Source: Microbacterium hydrocarbonoxydans (lineage in GTDB: Bacteria > Actinomycetota > Actinomycetes > Actinomycetales > Microbacteriaceae). Taken from it: a stretch of 64,000 nucleotides of DNA. The translations under genes were made by a program, and so were the position numbers. The stretch lies in the NCBI RefSeq assembly GCF_900105205.1, contig NZ_FNSQ01000005.1, positions 2,914,001-2,978,000 of the forward strand, given 5' to 3'. Numbering within the stretch: the stretch's first letter is position 1; the number at the start of each line of letters is the position of its first letter. Below are positions 1-9,739 of the stretch, piece by piece. Under the pieces are notes generated by a model. It searched no databases and was not told where the DNA came from. It worked only from the letters and a program-made list of their open reading frames with translations.

Positions 1-83
1 CGACCTTCGTGCCGGGAGCTCGGGGGGAAGTCGAGCGGGTGTCTCTAAATACTGGCATATCGAGGCATCCGGGTCCGGCATCC

Positions 84-233
84 GTCCCCTGCATCCGTCC
101 TGCCCGTCCTGATCCACGGAGTTTGCCCCGTCCGTTCGGGGATTCTTCCCGGGGCACTGTCCCCTGCGTCCGTCCCGTCACTGTCCCGATCCGCACACTT
201 TGCCCCGTTCTGCACAGGGATCCCGCGAATCCA
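84..233. repeat. Imperfect tandem duplication (two ~75-bp units)
   Basis: Unit A starts at about 84 and unit B at about 159. Both begin GTCCCCTGC(A/G)TCCGTCC and both contain TTTGCCCCGT followed by a GGGAT element, giving a period near 75 bp. A partly inverted third copy (CTGTGCAGA then CGGGACGGGGCA) follows at about 252-274. No function is visible. Confidence 0.55.
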
Positions 234-271
234 TCCGTCAATCGGGACATGCTGTGCAGATCGGGACGGGG

Positions 272-308
272 CAGGACAGGACAGGACAGGAGGACCGGAC
301 CGGACCGG
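272..308. repeat. Short pentamer microsatellite (CAGGA)n/(CCGGA)n
   Basis: Consecutive pentamers of the type CAGGA switch to CCGGA. This is a simple slippage-type repeat just beyond the 3' end of the DUF2277 gene. Confidence 0.7.
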
Positions 309-309
309 G

Positions 310-621
310 TCAGGATGCCGAACGTGCCCGCTTCTCCTGCTGGAACACCCGGATCGCCTCGTAGCGCTCGGCCGAACGCGCACGGCGCTTCGTCGCCTCC
401 TCCTCGCGATTCTTGCGGGGTGCGCTCGTGGTCAGGCCGTCGATGAGCGCCCTCGTCGCGAGCGCGATCTCCTCGACCGCCTGGTCGAACACGGCCTGGT
501 TCGCGCGGGACGGTGCGGTCGTCCCCGAGATCTTGCGCACGAACTGCAGTGCGGCATCGTGACATTCGGCATCCGTGGCGGCCGGTTCGAGATTGTTCAG
601 CGGGACGATGTTTCGGCACAT
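310..621 (-). CDS. DUF2277 domain-containing protein
   Basis: A 103-aa protein of unknown function. The N-terminus MCRNIVPLNNLEP, followed by a stretch containing QFVRKISG, matches the DUF2277 family. The frame stays open further upstream, but the family start MCRNI is at 621. A TACCGT hexamer sits 7 nt before this ATG, fitting a leaderless transcript, and no Shine-Dalgarno is visible. The C-terminal third is highly charged (an EEATKRRARSAERY-type stretch). The family assignment is secure; the function is unknown. Confidence 0.85.
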   Translation of the reverse strand: MCRNIVPLNNLEPAATDAECHDAALQFVRKISGTTAPSRANQAVFDQAVEEIALATRALIDGLTTSAPRKNREEEATKRRARSAERYEAIRVFQQEKRARSAS

Positions 622-628
622 AACCGGC

Positions 629-634
629 ACGGTA
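629..634 (-). promoter_or_regulatory. -10 element (TACCGT), leaderless DUF2277 gene
   Basis: TACCGT on the minus strand is followed by 7 nt and then the ATG. It fits the actinobacterial TANNNT -10 consensus of leaderless promoters. Confidence 0.5.
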
Positions 635-776
635 CGCCGCAGGAACGGCGGGCGGAAGAGCAGGCTGCGACCGGCACCCTGACACCCTCGGGATGGCGCC
701 CACCGCTCCCGGCTCACTACGCTCGGCTTCGAGCGCGGCATCCGTCCGTGAACGAACATCCAGAAACGGAGCGACC

Positions 777-1184
777 ATGACGAACCCGCCACCCTCCGGT
801 GACGCGCAGTACACCCCGCCGACCTGGAACGGCGCGCCAGCGGCCGGTGCCGACCCCGCCGCCTATCCGGTCGCGGGTCCCGCTCAGCCCGGAACGCCGC
901 CGTCGACTCCGGGCAACGGTCTCGCCATCACAGGACTCGTCCTGGCGTTCCTCGTGGCTCCGATCGGCCTCATCATCAGCATCATCGCCGCCGTCCGCCT
1001 GGGCAAGGCGCGTGCTCCGAAGGGACTCGCGATCGCGGGCATCATCGTCGGCGCGGTGATCACCGTGATCTGGATCATCGGGATCATCCTGCTGATCACC
1101 GTCTTCGCGAGCATCTTCTCGATGTGCGCGGAGCTCGGCCCCGGCGTGTGGCAGGTCGACGGCGTCACCTACACCTGCAACTGA
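777..1184 (+). CDS. Small two-TM DUF4190-type membrane protein
   Basis: A 135-aa protein. The first ~45 residues are a proline/glycine-rich cytoplasmic tail (MTNPPPSGD...). A GLAITGLVLAFLVAPIGL-type transmembrane segment, a short basic loop (KARAPKGLAIAG) and a second hydrophobic helix follow. The layout fits DUF4190 proteins, whose function is unknown. A short C-terminal tail carries two Cys residues (SMCAEL and YTCN). The ATG at 777 is chosen because upstream in-frame residues are low-complexity arginine/serine sequence. A strong terminator follows 18 bp after the stop. Confidence 0.75.
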   Translation: MTNPPPSGDAQYTPPTWNGAPAAGADPAAYPVAGPAQPGTPPSTPGNGLAITGLVLAFLVAPIGLIISIIAAVRLGKARAPKGLAIAGIIVGAVITVIWIIGIILLITVFASIFSMCAELGPGVWQVDGVTYTCN

Positions 1185-1202
1185 GATCGCACGACCGGTC
1201 CA

Positions 1203-1246
1203 ATGACGGAGGGGCCGGATGCTCTCGCATCCGGCCCCTCCGTCAT
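1203..1246. terminator. Bidirectional intrinsic terminator (20-bp perfect stem)
   Basis: The arms 1203-1222 and 1227-1246 are perfectly complementary with loop TCTC. The hairpin lies between the convergent DUF4190 gene and guaB, so it can end both. The arms contain the word GGATGC/GCATCC. Confidence 0.9.
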
Positions 1247-1252
1247 CTCGTC

Positions 1253-2905
<1,653 letters not shown>

Positions 2906-3022
2906 TCAGCGTGAGCCGATCGTGCCTTGGTTGAAACAGAGCCGACACATTACGCTCATACCGTCGTACATCAAGGCCGATGAACAACTCCGTCATGGCC
3001 TGTGTACTCGGCTGGAGGTTCT

Positions 3023-4372
3023 GTGCGTCCGACGATCTCGGCGACTCGAAGCGGAATGCGGTGGGTCATCATCCTGCTCGCGTCGCTGCTCGCCATCGCA
3101 TTCCTGTGGTTGCAGCCCCCGGCAGCGGCCTCCGCCGAAGAGACGGACGACGGCCAGGAGATCACCGAGTTCTACTTCGCCGGCGTCATCACCTTCGATG
3201 ACGACCCGGTCGAAGGCGTCGTGATGTCCATCAAAGGCAACGGCTTCGAGGGCGACACCGAGACGGATGCCGAGGGCAAGTGGCGCCTGTACGTCCCCGA
3301 GAAGGAGACCTACACGCTCACCGTCGATGAGGACACTCTCCCGAAGGGCGTGATCGTCGATCCCGCCCTGCTGCCGGAGGGCACGCAGCCGATCGCCGGG
3401 ACCACGGCGTCGTTCGAGGTGGAGTTCGGCCTCACCGGCACGAAGATCATGAACCTCTTCCTCGGTGAGGGCGAGCGTCTGACGACCTCCTTCATCGACC
3501 AGCTGCTGTCTCGCCTGGTGGGTGGGCTCAACTTCGGCCTCCTCCTCGCGTTGGCCTCGATGGGCGCAGCGCTCATCTACGGCACCACGCGCCTGTCGAA
3601 CTTCGCGCACGCCGAGATGGTGACCTGGGGCGGCCTCGTCGCACTGGTCACGACGAGCTTCTGGCATCTTCCGCTGTGGCTCGGGATCGTGGCGGCCGTG
3701 GTCGGCGGTGGTCTGTTCGGCTGGGCCCTGGATGCCGGGATCTGGCGTCCCCTCAGGCGACGCGGTCTCGGAGTCGTCCAGCTGATGATCGTCAGCATCG
3801 GACTCTCGCTCGCCCTGCGCTACGCGTTCCAGTACCTGATCGGCGGTGGCACGCGTCAGTTGCCTGGCGCCAGCCCGGAGCCGTTCCGATTCGGCCCGAT
3901 CTCGCTCTCCTACATCGACCTGATCGGCATCGTCGTGAGCGTCGTGGTGATCCTCGGCGTCGCGTTCTTCCTGACCCGCACCCGCATCGGCAAGGCCACT
4001 CGAGCGATCTCCGACAACCCGCAGCTCGCCGCGGCATCCGGCATCGACGTCGACAAGGTCGTCCGCTACGTGTGGATCCTCTCCGGCACGCTGGCTGCGA
4101 TCTCGGGCATCCTCTGGGCGTACTTCCGACCCGGCGTCAAGTGGGACATGGGCATGCAGATGCTCCTGCTCATCTTCGCGGCCATCACGCTCGGCGGTCT
4201 CGGCACCGCGTTCGGCGCCCTGGTCGGCTCACTCATCGTCGGCATCGCGGTCGAGGTCTCGACGCTGTGGATCCCGTCCGATCTGAAGTATGCGAGCGCG
4301 CTGGTCGTGCTCATCGTGATCCTCCTCGTCAGACCGCAGGGCCTGCTGGGACGCAGGGAAAGGTTGGGCTGA
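3023..4372 (+). CDS. livH: Branched-chain amino acid ABC transporter permease LivH, with extra N-terminal exported domain
   Basis: A membrane component of a Liv-type importer. The C-terminal ~300 residues form the usual multi-TM BPD_transp_2 domain (QLLSRLVGGLNFGLLLALASMGAALIYG onward, with GIDVDKVVRYVWILSG and a final RPQGLLGRRERLG). LivH proteins are normally about 290-310 aa, but this one is 449 aa. The extra N-terminus is a signal-like hydrophobic helix (about 11-34) ending near AASAEE, then a ~100-residue acidic stretch resembling a carboxypeptidase-regulatory/beta-sandwich domain (GDTETDAEGKWRLYVPEKETYTLTVDEDTLP). The GTG at 3023 is chosen because GGAGG lies 4 nt upstream; a GTG at 3002 is also in frame. 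Confidence 0.85.
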   Translation: MRPTISATRSGMRWVIILLASLLAIAFLWLQPPAAASAEETDDGQEITEFYFAGVITFDDDPVEGVVMSIKGNGFEGDTETDAEGKWRLYVPEKETYTLTVDEDTLPKGVIVDPALLPEGTQPIAGTTASFEVEFGLTGTKIMNLFLGEGERLTTSFIDQLLSRLVGGLNFGLLLALASMGAALIYGTTRLSNFAHAEMVTWGGLVALVTTSFWHLPLWLGIVAAVVGGGLFGWALDAGIWRPLRRRGLGVVQLMIVSIGLSLALRYAFQYLIGGGTRQLPGASPEPFRFGPISLSYIDLIGIVVSVVVILGVAFFLTRTRIGKATRAISDNPQLAAASGIDVDKVVRYVWILSGTLAAISGILWAYFRPGVKWDMGMQMLLLIFAAITLGGLGTAFGALVGSLIVGIAVEVSTLWIPSDLKYASALVVLIVILLVRPQGLLGRRERLG

Positions 4373-4377
4373 TCGCC

Positions 4378-5355
4378 ATGGACTTCGGAAGCATCTTCTC
4401 CAATACGGCCACCTATCTCTTCAGCCCGGTCACGCTGGCCTACGCGCTGGCGGCGACGGGACTGGCCGTGCACTTCGGCTATGCGGGACTGCTCAACTTC
4501 GGCATGGCTGCCTTCATGGCGATCGGCGGGTACGGGTACGCGATCTCGGTGCTGACCTTCGGGCTCCCCTGGTGGATCGGCATGCTGATCGGCCTCCTCG
4601 GCGGTGCGTTCTTCGCCGTGCTGCTCGGCATCCCGACCCTGCGGCTGCGCGCCGACTACCTCGCGATCGCCACGATCGCCGCGGGTGAGATCGTGCGCCT
4701 GCTGTTCACGACGCAGATCTTCGACGAGTACACCAACTCCGCCGACGGGCTCGCGCAGTTCAACGGCGGCTTCCGCGACGCCAACCCGTTCCCGCAGGGC
4801 ACCTACGGGTTCGGCCCGTGGACCTACAGTGCGAACGACCTGTGGAACCGCGTGTTCGGACTCCTCGTCCTCGTGGTCGCCGTGCTGCTGGTCTGGTCGC
4901 TCATGCGAAGCCCGTGGGGCCGAGTTCTCAAGGGCATCCGAGAGGACGAGGACGCCGTGCGCTCGCTCGGCAAGAACGTCTTCGCGTACAAGATGCAGGC
5001 GCTCATCGTCGGAGGCGTCATCGGCGCAGCCGGAGGAATCGTGTTCGTCCTCCCCTCCGCCGTCGTCCCCGGCAGCTACACGACCTCGCTGACCTTCTTC
5101 CTGTGGACGGTGCTGCTGCTCGGCGGCGCCGCCACCGTCTTCGGCCCCACGCTGGGTGCGATCCTCTTCTGGGTCGTCTTCGCCTTCATGGCGAACCTGC
5201 TGCCGTCGATGGCGAAGGCCGGTCTGCTGCCGATGTCCGACAGCCAGGCATCGACGCTCGTGTTCATCTTCGTCGGCATCGCCCTGATGCTGCTCGTGAT
5301 CTTCCGACCTCAGGGCATTCTCGGAGACAAGAGGGAGATGACCTTTGTCAAATGA
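4378..5355 (+). CDS. livM: Branched-chain amino acid ABC transporter permease LivM
   Basis: The second permease of the Liv importer, 325 aa. Hydrophobic helices run throughout. The family motif around GYAGLLNFGMAAFMAIGGYGYA is near residue 35, and the cytoplasmic coupling region GRVLKGIREDEDAVRSLGKN is near 180. It ends RPQGILGDKREMTFVK. It starts 5 bp after livH and overlaps livG by 11 nt, so the genes are transcribed together and probably translationally coupled. The much longer in-frame extension upstream of the ATG lies over livH and is arginine-rich shadow. Confidence 0.93.
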   Translation: MDFGSIFSNTATYLFSPVTLAYALAATGLAVHFGYAGLLNFGMAAFMAIGGYGYAISVLTFGLPWWIGMLIGLLGGAFFAVLLGIPTLRLRADYLAIATIAAGEIVRLLFTTQIFDEYTNSADGLAQFNGGFRDANPFPQGTYGFGPWTYSANDLWNRVFGLLVLVVAVLLVWSLMRSPWGRVLKGIREDEDAVRSLGKNVFAYKMQALIVGGVIGAAGGIVFVLPSAVVPGSYTTSLTFFLWTVLLLGGAATVFGPTLGAILFWVVFAFMANLLPSMAKAGLLPMSDSQASTLVFIFVGIALMLLVIFRPQGILGDKREMTFVK

Positions 5356-6367
5356 ACTGACCCCCGACGAGAGCGCCCAGACGGCGCCCACCACGGGGAG
5401 CATCCGCCGTCCGAAGACCACCGGTCTCACCACGGGGCCGGCGGCCCCCGGCGTGCCGAAGGTCGACCCCATCCTCGTCGTCGACGCCGTGCAGCGGCGC
5501 TTCGGCGGCCTGACTGCCGTCGACGTCGATCACCTCGAGATCCCGCGCGGAGCGATCACCGCCCTGATCGGACCGAACGGCGCGGGCAAGACCACGCTGT
5601 TCAACCTGCTCTGCGGTTTCGACAAGCCGAACAGCGGCACCTGGTCGTTCGACGGCACCAGCCTCTCGGGCGTGCCCTCCTTCAAGGTCGCCCGCATGGG
5701 GCAGGTGCGCACCTTCCAGCTGACGAAGTCGCTGTCGCTGCTCACGGTGCTCGAGAACATGAAGCTCGGTGCTCCCGGCCAGCGCGGCGAGGGCTTCTGG
5801 TCGAGCCTGTTCCCGTTCCTGTGGCGCAAGCAGGACCAGGAGATCGAGGTGAAGGCGCGTGAGCTCCTCACCCGGTTCAAGCTCGACGCGAAGGAGAAGG
5901 ACTTCGCTGCCTCGCTCTCCGGCGGGCAGCGCAAGCTCCTCGAGATGGCGCGGGCTCTGATGAGCGACCCGACCCTCGTGATGCTCGACGAGCCGATGGC
6001 CGGGGTCAACCCGGCGCTCACGCAGTCGCTGCTCGACCACATCCTCGACCTCAAGGGGCTCGGGATGACGGTGCTGTTCGTCGAGCACGACATGCACATG
6101 GTCCGCCACATCGCCGACTGGGTCGTCGTCATGGCCGAAGGACGCGTCGTCGCGGAGGGACCCCCCGAGGAGGTCATGGAGGACCCTGCGGTCGTCGATG
6201 CCTACCTGGGCGCGCACCAGGACCTCGACCTCGGCGCGGTCACCGGCCGCATCCCGGTCATCGAGAACGCGGCGGCCGCCAGGCTCCGTGAGCAGATCGA
6301 AGCAGAGGCCGAAGCGGAGCTCGAAGCGACGAGCACCCTCGACCAGGATCAGAAGGGCAACGCATGA
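5345..6367 (+). CDS. livG: Branched-chain amino acid ABC transporter ATP-binding protein LivG
   Basis: An ATPase subunit of the Liv importer, 340 aa. Walker A GPNGAGKTT is at 76-84, signature LSGGQ at 191-195, Walker B LVMLDEP at 211-217, and the switch His is in FVEHDM. The first ~40 residues are a Pro/Thr-rich extension, and the C-terminus beyond the ATPase ends in a charged EAEAEAELE helix; both are longer than typical LivG (about 255 aa). The start is TTG at 5345, inside the end of livM, with GGGAG 7 nt upstream. Confidence 0.92.
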   Translation: MSNELTPDESAQTAPTTGSIRRPKTTGLTTGPAAPGVPKVDPILVVDAVQRRFGGLTAVDVDHLEIPRGAITALIGPNGAGKTTLFNLLCGFDKPNSGTWSFDGTSLSGVPSFKVARMGQVRTFQLTKSLSLLTVLENMKLGAPGQRGEGFWSSLFPFLWRKQDQEIEVKARELLTRFKLDAKEKDFAASLSGGQRKLLEMARALMSDPTLVMLDEPMAGVNPALTQSLLDHILDLKGLGMTVLFVEHDMHMVRHIADWVVVMAEGRVVAEGPPEEVMEDPAVVDAYLGAHQDLDLGAVTGRIPVIENAAAARLREQIEAEAEAELEATSTLDQDQKGNA

Positions 6368-7128
6368 GCGCGGACACCTCAGCCACGTCGCCGGCAGCCG
6401 CTGACGTCATCGTCGAGCTCAAGGACGTGCATGCCGGGTACCTCCCGGGGGTGAACATCCTCAACGGCGCGAACCTGGTCGCGCGGCAGGGCGAGCTGAT
6501 CGGCATCATCGGCCCGAACGGTGCAGGCAAGTCGACGCTGCTGAAGGCGATCTTCGGGATGGTCAACGTGCGAAGCGGCGACATCACCGTGAAGGGCGAG
6601 AGCATCGTAGGCCTGAAGGCCGACAAGCTCGTCAAGCGCGGTGTCGCCTTCGTCCCCCAGACGAACAACGTCTTCCCCTCGCTCTCCATCGAGGAGAACC
6701 TGCAGATGGGGCTCTACCAGAACCCCAAGATCTACGACGAGCGCCTCGAGTTCGTGACGGGCATCTTCGCGGAGCTGGGCAAGCGCCTCAAGCAGCGCGC
6801 AGGATCGCTCTCCGGTGGTGAACGCCAGATGGTGGCGATGTCCAGGGCCCTGATGATGGACCCCTCCGTGCTGCTCCTCGACGAGCCGTCCGCCGGGCTC
6901 TCCCCCGTGCGCCAGGATGATGCGTTCATCCGCGTCTCCGACATCAACAAGGCCGGCGTCACGACCATCATGGTCGAGCAGAACGCCCGTCGCTGCCTCC
7001 AGATCTGCGACCGCGGCTACGTGCTCGATCAGGGCAAGGACGCGTACGAGGGCACCGGGCGCGACCTGCTCAACGATCCGAAGGTCATCGGCCTGTACCT
7101 CGGAACGCTCGGCACGGACGCCGCCTGA
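6364..7128 (+). CDS. livF: Branched-chain amino acid ABC transporter ATP-binding protein LivF
   Basis: The second ATPase of the Liv importer, 254 aa. Walker A GPNGAGKST is at 50-58, followed by a PQTNNVFPSLSIEEN Q-loop region, LSGGERQ, VLLLDEPSAGLSP and MVEQNARR. These are all typical of LivF. Its ATG overlaps the livG stop (ATGA), indicating translational coupling. It is the last gene of the plus-strand operon and is followed by a strong hairpin. Confidence 0.93.
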   Translation: MSADTSATSPAAADVIVELKDVHAGYLPGVNILNGANLVARQGELIGIIGPNGAGKSTLLKAIFGMVNVRSGDITVKGESIVGLKADKLVKRGVAFVPQTNNVFPSLSIEENLQMGLYQNPKIYDERLEFVTGIFAELGKRLKQRAGSLSGGERQMVAMSRALMMDPSVLLLDEPSAGLSPVRQDDAFIRVSDINKAGVTTIMVEQNARRCLQICDRGYVLDQGKDAYEGTGRDLLNDPKVIGLYLGTLGTDAA

Positions 7129-7138
7129 CGCGGCTGAC

Positions 7139-7180
7139 ACGAGAGAGGGGCGGATGCTGCGGCATCCGCCCCTCTCTCGT
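7139..7180. terminator. Intrinsic terminator of the liv operon (19-bp stem)
   Basis: Perfect arms 7139-7157 and 7162-7180 with loop TGCG, followed by TCTC. The arms again carry GGATGC/GCATCC. The hairpin lies 10 bp after livF. Confidence 0.9.
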
Positions 7181-7189
7181 TCTCCCGAG

Positions 7190-7242
7190 TCCTGCACGAT
7201 CCCTGGTCCTGCACGATCCCTGGTCCTGCACGGCATCCCTGG
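7190..7242. repeat. Three tandem copies of a 17-bp unit
   Basis: The unit TCCTGCACGATCCCTGG occurs at 7190-7206 and 7207-7223. A third copy at 7224-7242 has a 2-bp insertion. The array sits between two terminators in the convergent livF/livK gap. Confidence 0.9.
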
Positions 7243-7254
7243 GCGCGGACACGA

Positions 7255-7287
7255 CGAAGGCCCCGGATGCAGCATCCGGGGCCTTCG
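7255..7287. terminator. Intrinsic terminator of the LivK gene
   Basis: Arms CGAAGGCCCCGGAT (7255-7268) and its complement (7274-7287) enclose a 5-nt loop. It lies 8 bp after the stop of the minus-strand binding-protein gene. Confidence 0.85.
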
Positions 7288-7294
7288 CTCGTGA

Positions 7295-8566
7295 TCAGTT
7301 GGTGCGGGAGATCAGGTTGTCGGCGCTGTACTCGTACGTGCCGATCGAGGCGCCCTGCGGGTCGCCGTTCTCGTCGAACGTGACCTCGCCGGAGTAGCCG
7401 TCGTAGTCGGCCGTGCCGCCGTCGTTGATGATCTTGGCGCAGTCCTCGAAGCTGGTGCACTTCTCACCGTCGCCGCTACCACCGGAGACCTCGGCCATCT
7501 TCTCCGCGATGTCCGCACCCTCGGTCGAGCCGGCTGCGAGCGATGCGAGAGCGACGAGCACGACGGCGTCGTATGCCTCGGCCGCGTACGTGAAGTCGTT
7601 GACCTCGGCGTTGCCCTCACCCGTCCAGAACTCCTGGAGGCGGTCGGTGAAGTCGTCCTCGAGCGCCGGGCCAGGCTTCGTGCCCTGAGCACCCTCGAGC
7701 GAGAACGGGAAGTTCGTGTCGGGCGACGAGCCGTAGTCCGACAGGTTTCCGTCGACGAGGTAGAACTTGTCCGGCGTGATGCCCGCGTTCACGAGCAGCG
7801 GGGCGATCGTCTTGAACTGGTCGAACGAGACGATCGCGACGGCGTCGGGGTTCTGCGCCTTGATGGTCTCGACCTGTGCGTCGAACTGACCGTCACCGAC
7901 GTTGTAGGACGCGTCGGCGACGACCTCGCCACCTGCACCCTCGAACGTCGACTTGATGTTCTCGAAGAGACCCGTGCCGTATGCGTCGTTCTGATAGATG
8001 ACGCCGAGGGTCTTGTGTCCGTCCTCGGCGATCAGGTTGCCGAGCACCTCGCCCTGGAGCAGGTCGCTCGGTGCGGTGCGGAAGTAGAGGCCGTTGTCGT
8101 CCCAGTCCGTGAAGTCGGGGCCGGTGTTCGACGCGGAGATCTGCAGGATGCCGGCGCTGACGTTGCCGTCGAGGATCAGGCGGGAGACGCCGGATGCCGC
8201 AGCACCGACGATGGCGGTGACGCCTGCGCCCTGGAGCTTGGTGATCGAGGTCTCGTACGCCTTGGTGTCGGTGTCGCCCTCGTCTTCGGCGGTCAGGTTG
8301 ATCGTGACACCGGCATCGGCATCGTTGACCTCCTTGACGGCCAGCCCGACGCCCGATTCCATGGGCGGGCCGAGGAACGACAGCGAACCGGTCTGCGGCA
8401 GCAGCGACCCGAGCTCGAGGGTGAGGTCGGCGGCCGGCTTTCCGCCGTCGCCGGACGGCTCATCCGAGGGCGTGCTGGTGCAGCCTGCGACGACGATCGC
8501 CGAGGCGCTCAGCAGCGCGACTCCGGCGAGAATCTTGGCGCTGCGCGAGCGCGTGAATGCGGTCAT
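7295..8566 (-). CDS. livK: Branched-chain amino acid ABC transporter substrate-binding lipoprotein
   Basis: A surface-anchored binding protein that should feed the neighbouring LivHMGF complex. At 423 aa it has an N-terminal signal peptide and lipobox VAGC with Cys29. A type I periplasmic-binding fold follows: LELGSLLPQTGSLSFLGPPMESGVGLAVKEVN, then TAIVGAAASGVSRL, IYQNDAYGTG and AIVSFDQF. Unusually for an operon partner it is convergent to the permease/ATPase genes, across a repeat-filled gap with a terminator for each side. AAGGGAG precedes the ATG at 8566. Ligand specificity cannot be read from sequence. Confidence 0.92.
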   Translation of the reverse strand: MTAFTRSRSAKILAGVALLSASAIVVAGCTSTPSDEPSGDGGKPAADLTLELGSLLPQTGSLSFLGPPMESGVGLAVKEVNDADAGVTINLTAEDEGDTDTKAYETSITKLQGAGVTAIVGAAASGVSRLILDGNVSAGILQISASNTGPDFTDWDDNGLYFRTAPSDLLQGEVLGNLIAEDGHKTLGVIYQNDAYGTGLFENIKSTFEGAGGEVVADASYNVGDGQFDAQVETIKAQNPDAVAIVSFDQFKTIAPLLVNAGITPDKFYLVDGNLSDYGSSPDTNFPFSLEGAQGTKPGPALEDDFTDRLQEFWTGEGNAEVNDFTYAAEAYDAVVLVALASLAAGSTEGADIAEKMAEVSGGSGDGEKCTSFEDCAKIINDGGTADYDGYSGEVTFDENGDPQGASIGTYEYSADNLISRTN

Positions 8567-8710
8567 GATGCTCCCTTGCGTGACTGGCCGTGGATTGTGA
8601 CCACGGTCGGGTGCTCTAACACTAGGACCGAAAGGCTTCGCGTAGGGGTCGCCGATGTTTCGGTGCGTTAACGATCCGACACCGAGTTTCCCGCCGCTTG
8701 AGCCGCGAGT

Positions 8711-9646
8711 TCAGACCAGTTCCGGCTGCGCACTCCGTCGCCCACGTCGCGCGGCGAGCAGCAGGTCGATCACGAACACCAGGATCGCGATCCAGACGAT
8801 GATGAACCCCGCCCATCGCTCGACCGGCATCGGCTCGCCGAGTACGGCCGCGCCGATGATGAACTGCATGATCGGGGTGATGAACTGGATCATCCCGATG
8901 ATGGCGAGGTTGATCCGTCGTGTCCCTGCCGCGAAGAGCAGCAGGGGTACAGCGGTCGCGACGCCGGCGAAGGCGAGCAGCGCTGCGTGCCACGGGCCGT
9001 TCGCGCCCATCGTGATCCCTGTGGTCGTGGCGACCAGGATCAGCTGGACGACCGCGATCGGGATCAGCCAGAAGGACTCCAGCGTCAGACCGCTGACCGC
9101 GTCGACCGCTGGTCCGATCTTCTTCTTGATGAGTCCGTAGACGCCGAAGGACGCGGTCAGCGAGAGCGCGATCCAGGGGAACGATCGGTAGAAGAGCACG
9201 ATGACGACCACCGCCACCGCAGCGATGCCGATCGCGACCCACTGCAGTCGGCGGATCCGCTCCTTGAGCACGAAGACACCGAGCAGCACGGTGGTGATCG
9301 GGTTGATGAAGTAGCCCAGGCTCGTCTCGACCACGTGGCCCGTGAGCGTGCCGATGAGGAAGACCTGCCAGTTGACGTAGATCAGGATGCCGGCCAGCGC
9401 GGTCCACCCGAGCAGCTTCGGCTGCCGGATGATCACACCGAAGGCGGACCAGCCTCGCGTCGCCGTGAGCAGGATCAGGCAGAAGGCGAGGGACAGCAGT
9501 ACCCGCCAGGCGACGACCTCCCAGGGCCCCGTCGGTGTGAGGAGCAGGAAGTAGAGGGGCAGGACGCCCCACAGCAGGTAGGCGCCTCCCGCGTACGCGA
9601 CCCCCGCGGTCTGAGTGGCGCGGGCGGAGGCGGTCGTCGGGGGCAC
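8711..9646 (-). CDS. rarD: RarD-type EamA-family transporter
   Basis: A 311-aa inner-membrane protein with about ten hydrophobic helices. It opens with AGVAYAGGAYLLWGVLPLYFLLL and contains YVNWQVFLIGTLTGHVVETSLGYFINP and IGMIQFITPIMQFIIGA, all diagnostic of RarD (DMT superfamily). The E. coli namesake is linked to chloramphenicol sensitivity, but the substrate is not known. The start is GTG at 9646. There is no Shine-Dalgarno, but TAGGGT lies 6 nt upstream, suggesting a leaderless mRNA. The C-terminus is basic (LLLAARRGRRSAQPELV). Confidence 0.9.
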   Translation of the reverse strand: MPPTTASARATQTAGVAYAGGAYLLWGVLPLYFLLLTPTGPWEVVAWRVLLSLAFCLILLTATRGWSAFGVIIRQPKLLGWTALAGILIYVNWQVFLIGTLTGHVVETSLGYFINPITTVLLGVFVLKERIRRLQWVAIGIAAVAVVVIVLFYRSFPWIALSLTASFGVYGLIKKKIGPAVDAVSGLTLESFWLIPIAVVQLILVATTTGITMGANGPWHAALLAFAGVATAVPLLLFAAGTRRINLAIIGMIQFITPIMQFIIGAAVLGEPMPVERWAGFIIVWIAILVFVIDLLLAARRGRRSAQPELV

Positions 9647-9652
9647 CGCACA

Positions 9653-9658
9653 ACCCTA
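9653..9658 (-). promoter_or_regulatory. -10 element (TAGGGT), leaderless rarD
   Basis: Minus-strand TAGGGT, 6 nt, then the GTG start at 9646. No purine-rich ribosome site is present. Confidence 0.55.
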
Positions 9659-9691
9659 CCTGTGAGAGAAGAGGAAGACCGCGAGGACAGA

Positions 9692-9727
9692 GGAAGGGCC
9701 CGGATGCAGATGCATCCGGGCCCTTCC
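9692..9727. terminator. Intrinsic terminator of groES
   Basis: Arms GGAAGGGCCCGGATGCA (9692-9708) and its complement (9711-9727) form the hairpin. It follows the minus-strand groES stop by 12 bp and separates groES from rarD. Confidence 0.85.
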
Positions 9728-9739
9728 GAAGACGTTGTC

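Larger units (their letters stand above)
1..309. other. Gene-free, repeat-rich end of the window
   Basis: No convincing coding frame is seen here; the open frames are short, shifted and arginine/proline-rich. The stretch is built from imperfect copies of a short unit containing CCCCTGC(A/G)TCCGTC and TTTGCCCCGT, followed by a partly inverted copy and an AGGAC/GGACC microsatellite. It lies downstream of the DUF2277 gene. Confidence 0.6.
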
